Source of the DNA: Pseudomonadota bacterium
GTDB lineage: Bacteria > Pseudomonadota > Gammaproteobacteria > Burkholderiales > Burkholderiaceae_B
Direction of reading: 5' to 3'
Length of the DNA stretch: 9,438 nucleotides
Assembly: GCA_023422555.1 (NCBI GenBank)
Contig: JAFAGQ010000106.1
Location: 1-9,438 of the forward strand
In this document: positions 5,982 through 9,438 of the stretch, piece after piece
Layout: every line of letters begins with the position of its first letter
How positions within the stretch are numbered: the first letter of the stretch is position 1
Position numbers and translations under genes: made by a program
Notes under the pieces: generated by a model
The model's database searches: none
What the model saw: only the letters and a program-made list of their open reading frames with translations
What the model was told of the DNA's origin: nothing

Positions 5982-7003
5982 AATGGCAGAAAAGACCCCT
6001 TGCCCCCGCGGGACATGCGCACCAGCAGCGTTACGCAGGCTATGGTCAGCCCGGCAGCACCACCGGTATGCAGAACCGCTATCAGCAGCGGCCATTGAAA
6101 GAAAATGGTTGTCAGTCCGGTAAGCACCTGAACAAGCAGCAGCCCCATCAGCAGATGGGCAGGTCCTTTCAGACCTGGCTCACGTCGCGCAACAAGCCCC
6201 AGTGCAAACAGGAATATGAAAACAAAGAAGGCAAAATTGCGATGTGTCCAGTGTATCGCGGTCAGCGCCTCCTGAGAAATGATTTCCCCTGTTGGCAGTT
6301 CACCCAGCGCGCGAACCAGTGAAAATCCGCCCTGATAATCCATTTCGGGGACCCAGGCACCGTGACAGGTCGGAAAATCCATGCAGGCCAGCGCAGCATA
6401 ATTGGTGCTGACCCAGCCTCCCAGGAAAAGCTGAATGATCAGGATGACAAAGCCTGCCGCCATCCACGATTGCCACCGACGCGCACGGGCAGCAATGCCC
6501 ACATGCGGTTTTTCGCGGGCGGCCAGCCACGTCATCATGGCCAGCAGCAACATTCCCAGTACCAGGTGGGTGGTAACAACCAGTGGCATCAGCTTGTGGG
6601 TCACCGTCCAGGCACCAAAGGCGCCCTGCAGACAGACCGCAATCAGCGTCATGGTAGCCAGTTTGGGTGATCTTCCGAGTTCGCGACGATAGCGCCAGGC
6701 CATAAACACGATTGCAATAATCATGAGCCCCAGCAGACTGCCCCAGTAGCGGTGGATCATTTCAATCCAGGCCTTGGAAGTCGAAACCGGACCGAAGGGC
6801 TGCTGTTCCATTGCGTTTGCAATATGCTCGCGCGCGCCCAGTGGGCTGGCCTTGCCGTAACAGCCGGGCCAGTCCGGACAGCCAAGTCCGGAGTCGGTCA
6901 GACGCACAAAGGCCCCGAACATGATCAGGTCCAGGGTAAAGAACCAGGTCAGAAACACCAGCCGGCGATAGCGTGCGCGTATTTTCTCGGTTGCCGTATT
7001 CAT
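5978..7003 (-). CDS. ctaA: Heme A synthase (COX15/CtaA family)
   Basis: This inner-membrane oxygenase of 341 residues oxidises the C8 methyl group of heme O to a formyl group, giving heme A for the aa3-type oxidase. Hydrophobic segments are consistent with eight helices in two similar halves. Signatures are FVRLTDSGLGCPDWPGC at 32-48, with the cysteine pair C42/C48, and EMIHR with E81 and H84. Further likely heme-ligand histidines are H146 (TTHLVLG), H254 (WTHRNFAFF) and H312 (LHTGGAAG). A second cysteine pair is in ACMDFPTC in the middle of the protein, so this is a form with paired extracytoplasmic cysteines. The gene starts 6 bases after the stop of the upstream SCO-like gene and ends in an ATGA overlap with ctaB, indicating one transcript. 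Residue numbers were counted by hand. Confidence 0.97.
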   Translation of the reverse strand: MNTATEKIRARYRRLVFLTWFFTLDLIMFGAFVRLTDSGLGCPDWPGCYGKASPLGAREHIANAMEQQPFGPVSTSKAWIEMIHRYWGSLLGLMIIAIVFMAWRYRRELGRSPKLATMTLIAVCLQGAFGAWTVTHKLMPLVVTTHLVLGMLLLAMMTWLAAREKPHVGIAARARRWQSWMAAGFVILIIQLFLGGWVSTNYAALACMDFPTCHGAWVPEMDYQGGFSLVRALGELPTGEIISQEALTAIHWTHRNFAFFVFIFLFALGLVARREPGLKGPAHLLMGLLLVQVLTGLTTIFFQWPLLIAVLHTGGAAGLTIACVTLLVRMSRGGKGSFLPL

Positions 7004-7009
7004 TTCACA

Positions 7010-7672
7010 TCAGCCGATTGACGACGCATGCAGCAGCTTGGCAATATCATCGCGAAAACGTACCGGATCAGATTCGTTACCCGGATAGTGCATGATGAGA
7101 TTGCCGTTAGGATCCACAATCCACAAATAGGCATCCATTTTTTTCTCAAGTTCGGCCGTTTCTCCGTTTCTGTCGGATTCATCCAGCAGGAACTGGCTCA
7201 GCGCCTTGGGATCGGCACGCAGCATGATGGTGCCTTTATAGGCATCCAGGACTTTCTCTGGAATTGGCTGATCGTCGGTCACAAACCAGACGCGCTGGAT
7301 GCGGTTGACATTCTTGCCCTGGCTGGCATGACCATTGCGCGTAAAGTGCAGTTTGCGCGCGCAGGAATCCGGGCACGCGCCGCCATCGGACGTAATCAGC
7401 AGCCACCTGCCTCGCAGAGACGTCAAATCAAAAGGCTTGCCATCGAGCGTCGTCAGCGGCAGCACATTCGAATCTGGCATGGGACGCTGAGGTTGTACAA
7501 AATTACCATAGTTGGTTGCACCATCAGGTCTTAGCGTGGGCACGTAGTACAGCAATGCTGCGGCCAGAATCGGCACAATGCAGCTGAGAATAATCAGGTA
7601 CAGCGGCATGTTGGAACGTTTGGCACCGGGGCGCGACAAGGTGTCGGGCGACGATGGACGGGTTGTATTCAT
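7010..7672 (-). CDS. SCO-like membrane-anchored thioredoxin-fold protein of the oxidase cluster
   Basis: This 220-residue protein has a cytosolic N-terminus, one membrane segment (about 24-44) and a periplasmic domain. The domain shows thioredoxin/SCO-like features: LTTLDGKPFDLTSLRGRW as the usual first strand region, then CPDSC (Cys100, Cys104) placed like the SCO copper site. Near the C-terminus AYLWIVDPNGNLIMHYPG matches the strand and turn after the third SCO ligand. Aligned by hand to the neighbouring SCO, the position of the copper-ligand His holds Met179. Other nearby candidate ligands are His195 and Met194. The gene overlaps surf1 by ATGA and is 6 bases from ctaA, so a role in oxidase metallation or in thiol reduction of CuA or the other SCO is likely. 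That role is inferred; proteins of this type are usually annotated as hypothetical transmembrane or SCO-like. Confidence 0.85.
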   Translation of the reverse strand: MNTTRPSSPDTLSRPGAKRSNMPLYLIILSCIVPILAAALLYYVPTLRPDGATNYGNFVQPQRPMPDSNVLPLTTLDGKPFDLTSLRGRWLLITSDGGACPDSCARKLHFTRNGHASQGKNVNRIQRVWFVTDDQPIPEKVLDAYKGTIMLRADPKALSQFLLDESDRNGETAELEKKMDAYLWIVDPNGNLIMHYPGNESDPVRFRDDIAKLLHASSIG

Positions 7673-8448
7673 GACGACGATGTTTCCTTTCTACTTTTCA
7701 GGCCAAGCCTGATCAGGCTGATCAACAGAGCCAGCGCAGCAATTGTGGCAAAGCCGAACCATTGCATCGCATAGCCGATATTCGTATCCGAATCCACGGA
7801 GGGATGCGGCCAGTCACGTACCAGGCCTTCCGCGGAAGCGCCGGTCTGCAGTAATACCAATGGCAGCATGTGCAAGCCGCTGGCCTTGGCAAACTCGTTC
7901 ACATCCAGATTCTGCACCTGTGGCAGCGGACCACTGCTTTGCGGAATCTGCGATGGCAACTGTGCAACAGGCTTGCCGCCAAAGGACCATAATTCAAAAA
8001 GCCGCGGCACGCGCAAGGCAATTTCGCCGTTCACGGTTTGCCGTCCTTCGGGAGCGGGAAAATCTGGGATGGCAGATTGGTCCATGGCCTGCGGGAACCA
8101 TCCCCGAAGTACCAATACTGCATCCCGGCGCTGCTCATCGAGCAGCATCGGCGTGGCAAGCCAGTATCCCGGGCGGCCATCCTGATTCCGGTTCACCAGC
8201 ACACTGAATGCGCCGAGCCAGTGCCCTGACAGCGTTGCAGGTCGCCATGCCACGATATCAGAGGCAGGCAGGTTAAGATCGATCGTCAGCGGCGGCAAGG
8301 CCTTTCCGCTTTCGATACGTTCAGCGGTAGTTCGGCGCTCCTGCGCACGATCAAGTTGCCAGCGACCCAGAGAAACGAAAATCACGGTCAGCAATGCCAG
8401 CAAAACCAGCATCGTTACCGTTTTCCAGTTTATTAATTTTCGTTTCAT
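7669..8448 (-). CDS. surf1: SURF1/Shy1-family cytochrome c oxidase assembly protein
   Basis: This inner-membrane assembly factor helps insert heme A into oxidase subunit I. It has 259 residues, about the bacterial norm, and the family layout: an N-terminal membrane helix at about 10-28, the signature LGRWQLDRAQER immediately after it (27-38), a periplasmic domain with VLVNRNQDGRPGYWLATP and VLRGWFPQ, and a C-terminal helix at about 230-248 opened by NIGYAMQWFGFA (223-234). The start is ATG 8448; I see no Shine-Dalgarno. TAGAAT, a -10-like hexamer, lies only about 9 bases upstream on the - strand, so a nearly leaderless mRNA is possible but unproven. The start codon is 34 bases from that of the divergent small membrane gene. 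The stop overlaps the next gene by ATGA. Confidence 0.94.
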   Translation of the reverse strand: MKRKLINWKTVTMLVLLALLTVIFVSLGRWQLDRAQERRTTAERIESGKALPPLTIDLNLPASDIVAWRPATLSGHWLGAFSVLVNRNQDGRPGYWLATPMLLDEQRRDAVLVLRGWFPQAMDQSAIPDFPAPEGRQTVNGEIALRVPRLFELWSFGGKPVAQLPSQIPQSSGPLPQVQNLDVNEFAKASGLHMLPLVLLQTGASAEGLVRDWPHPSVDSDTNIGYAMQWFGFATIAALALLISLIRLGLKSRKETSSS

Positions 8449-8457
8449 TACTACAAT
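8429..8457 (+). promoter_or_regulatory. Candidate promoter of the small membrane protein gene, inside the surf1 5' end
   Basis: TTTATT (8429-8434, 3 of 6 to -35) and TACAAT (8452-8457, 5 of 6 to -10) are separated by 17 bases in an AT-rich stretch. Transcription would begin near 8464, leaving room for the AGGAG ribosome binding site before ATG 8483. With only 34 bases between divergent starts, any promoter must overlap surf1. The -35 match is poor. Confidence 0.33.
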
Positions 8458-8482
8458 ATTCTATTCCAGTCAGGAGTTAACT

Positions 8483-8695
8483 ATGCGCATTATCATCGGG
8501 CTCGTCTTTGTCGTGATCATCGGGAGCCTGGCGTCCGCGTTCTTCTACCTCATGCGGGACAAAGGCTCAACCAACCGGACCGTCAACGCACTCACGGTAC
8601 GTATCGGATTGTCCATTGCGCTGTTTCTGTTCGTGCTGTTTGCCCATCATATGGGATGGATTGAAAGCACCGGGATCCATCAGGTTGCGCGTTAA
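8483..8695 (+). CDS. Small two-helix membrane protein, DUF2909 type
   Basis: This 70-residue protein consists almost wholly of two membrane segments, roughly residues 2-23 and 40-60, joined by a short charged loop (RDKGSTNRTVN). Proteins of this kind, annotated DUF2909 or twin transmembrane protein, are found beside cytochrome oxidase genes in Betaproteobacteria; the function is unknown, and help in oxidase assembly or stability is a guess from location. The start is well supported: AGGAG ends 6 bases before the ATG. It is the only + strand gene in the right half of the window, facing coxC and diverging from surf1. Its length and codon use look normal, and nothing suggests it is spurious. Confidence 0.85.
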   Translation: MRIIIGLVFVVIIGSLASAFFYLMRDKGSTNRTVNALTVRIGLSIALFLFVLFAHHMGWIESTGIHQVAR

Positions 8696-8709
8696 AAACG
8701 CCATGCAAA

Positions 8710-8743
8710 GCAGGATCCGAATCGTTTAGTTTAACGGATCTGC
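8710..8743. terminator. Hairpin after the DUF2909 gene, possible weak terminator
   Basis: GCAG-ATCCG (8710-8719, one bulged G) pairs with CGGAT-CTGC (8735-8743) around a 15-base AT-rich loop. It lies 14 bases after the stop codon. No T-run follows on either strand, so it is a stable hairpin but a poor intrinsic terminator. Confidence 0.4.
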
Positions 8744-8830
8744 ACCCCATTGCTGCGTCGTCAAACTGAGACAAATTGTCTACCTCTCTGGCATGAGAAC
8801 GGCCAGAATCACTGCGCCAGTGGCAAATCT

Positions 8831-8891
8831 GCTGTTTTCACGCATCCCGTTAATGCTGAAACAGCAAAGGGCCGGCTTTCCGACCCTTTGC
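8831..8891. terminator. Two adjoining hairpins between coxC and the DUF2909 gene, probable terminator region
   Basis: Hairpin A (8831-8865) pairs GCTGTTT with AAACAGC and continues inward through CA/TG and GCAT/ATGC with two bulged bases. Hairpin B (8864-8891) pairs GCAAAGGG with CCCTTTGC and continues as CGG/CCG around CTTT after one C-A mismatch. They share the GC at 8864-8865, so they abut or compete by two bases. Hairpin B begins 23 bases after the coxC stop on the - strand, followed by TGTTTC, a weak U-rich stretch. It may end or attenuate the coxC transcript and also the opposing DUF2909 transcript. Confidence 0.5.
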
Positions 8892-8914
8892 CCTGGTATT
8901 TCCTGTACTGAAAA

Positions 8915-9438
8915 TCAGAACCAGTAAACGAACAAGTACAATCCCAGCCAGACCACATCCACAAAGTGCCAGTACCAGGCAGCACCCTCAAAACCGAAGT
9001 GGTGATCCGCTCTGAAGTGACCGCGAATAAGACGAATCAGAATGATGGTCAGCATTGTGGCGCCCAGAATCACGTGGAAGCCGTGAAAGCCGGTAAGCAT
9101 AAAGAAGAGTGACCCATAGATACCGGAATCAAAACGCAGATTCAGTTCGGTATAGGCATGGATGTACTCTTCGGCCTGGAAGAACACAAATGTGAAGCCC
9201 AGTACAATTGTGACAAAGAGCCAGAAAATGGTGCTCTTGCGGTGATCGGCACGCAATGCGTGGTGTGACAGCGTCAGCGTCAGACCGGAAGTCAGCAACA
9301 GCAGCGTGTTAATGGTAGGCAGCCAGAATGGGCCGACCGTTTCAAAATGCTCAACAATGCCTGCAGGGCCCAAATTAGGCCACTGACCAGTAAAACCTGG
9401 CCACAGCAGCAACTGGTGATCCATATTGCTCAGCCACG
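8915..9438 (-). CDS. coxC: Cytochrome c oxidase subunit III, C-terminal part, 5' end outside window
   Basis: This is subunit III of the aa3-type heme-copper oxidase, an integral membrane subunit flanking subunit I. About 173 residues are visible; the usual bacterial length is near 280-295, so the first 110-120 residues lie right of the window. The reading frame stays open to the edge, and the residues before the first Met (WLSN) match the family's WLGD-type sequence, so ATG 9424 is internal. Recognisable segments are LLWPGFTGQWPNLGPAG, PTINTLLLLTSG, SHHALRA, FFQAEEYIHA with the buried Glu pair, GFHGFHVILG, and the C-terminal AAWYWHFVDVVWLGLYLFVYW. Five hydrophobic helices can be counted in the visible part. 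Subunits I and II and CtaG are expected upstream, outside the window. Confidence 0.96.
   Translation of the reverse strand, partial: WLSNMDHQLLLWPGFTGQWPNLGPAGIVEHFETVGPFWLPTINTLLLLTSGLTLTLSHHALRADHRKSTIFWLFVTIVLGFTFVFFQAEEYIHAYTELNLRFDSGIYGSLFFMLTGFHGFHVILGATMLTIILIRLIRGHFRADHHFGFEGAAWYWHFVDVVWLGLYLFVYWF

Noticed and set aside
5982..6095. 38-residue N-terminal extension of ctaB
   Set aside because: It lies inside ctaA, does not resemble heme O synthases, and the ATGA overlap marks ATG 5981 as the start.
9422..9424. ATG as the start of coxC
   Set aside because: In-frame upstream residues fit the subunit III family and the protein would lack its first helices; the gene is cut by the window edge.
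1..9438. Mobile element, phage, CRISPR or defence system
   Set aside because: No transposase, integrase, terminal inverted repeats, spacer-repeat pattern or defence-type domains are present; gene order and composition look like core chromosome.

Overview
The window looks like chromosomal DNA of a betaproteobacterium in the order Burkholderiales, most likely the family Alcaligenaceae. The basis is protein resemblance and gene order: heat-shock sigma factor rpoH lies beside the distal part of an aa3-type cytochrome c oxidase biogenesis cluster, with heme A synthase, heme O synthase, SURF1, SCO and a DUF2909 membrane protein in the order seen in that group. Genus cannot be fixed by eye. No insertion sequence, phage gene, CRISPR array, tRNA or rRNA was found. 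Most of the window is conserved housekeeping DNA, so the less ordinary signals are in the intergenic regions and in details of individual proteins.

Left region (1-994, + strand). The 3' two thirds of rpoH enter from the left edge and end at a good intrinsic terminator. A gene-free stretch of about 450 bases follows. It holds a series of hairpins ending in a second, very strong intrinsic terminator that belongs to no protein gene and stops about 75 bases before the next start codon. This is best explained as a small RNA of roughly 180 nt, or a regulatory leader of the downstream antiporter.

Middle (995-4287). A 1012-residue CPA1-type Na+/H+ antiporter has a long cytosolic linker, a degenerate cyclic-nucleotide-binding-like domain and an acidic Ser/Thr/Pro/Glu/Ala-rich tail of about 175 residues. 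It converges on the oxidase assembly genes at a long hairpin that could end transcription from both sides.

Right region (4288-9438, mostly - strand). Reading leftwards: coxC (oxidase subunit III, 5' end outside the window), then surf1, an SCO-like membrane thioredoxin-fold protein, ctaA, ctaB and sco. The middle genes are packed with ATGA overlaps or a 6-base gap, which suggests translational coupling. CtaB makes heme O and CtaA converts it to heme A. SURF1 helps place heme A in subunit I, and SCO-type proteins deliver copper to the oxidase. Between coxC and surf1, one small DUF2909 membrane protein gene runs on the opposite strand, with only 34 bases between its start codon and that of surf1. 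All positions and alignments were worked out by hand.
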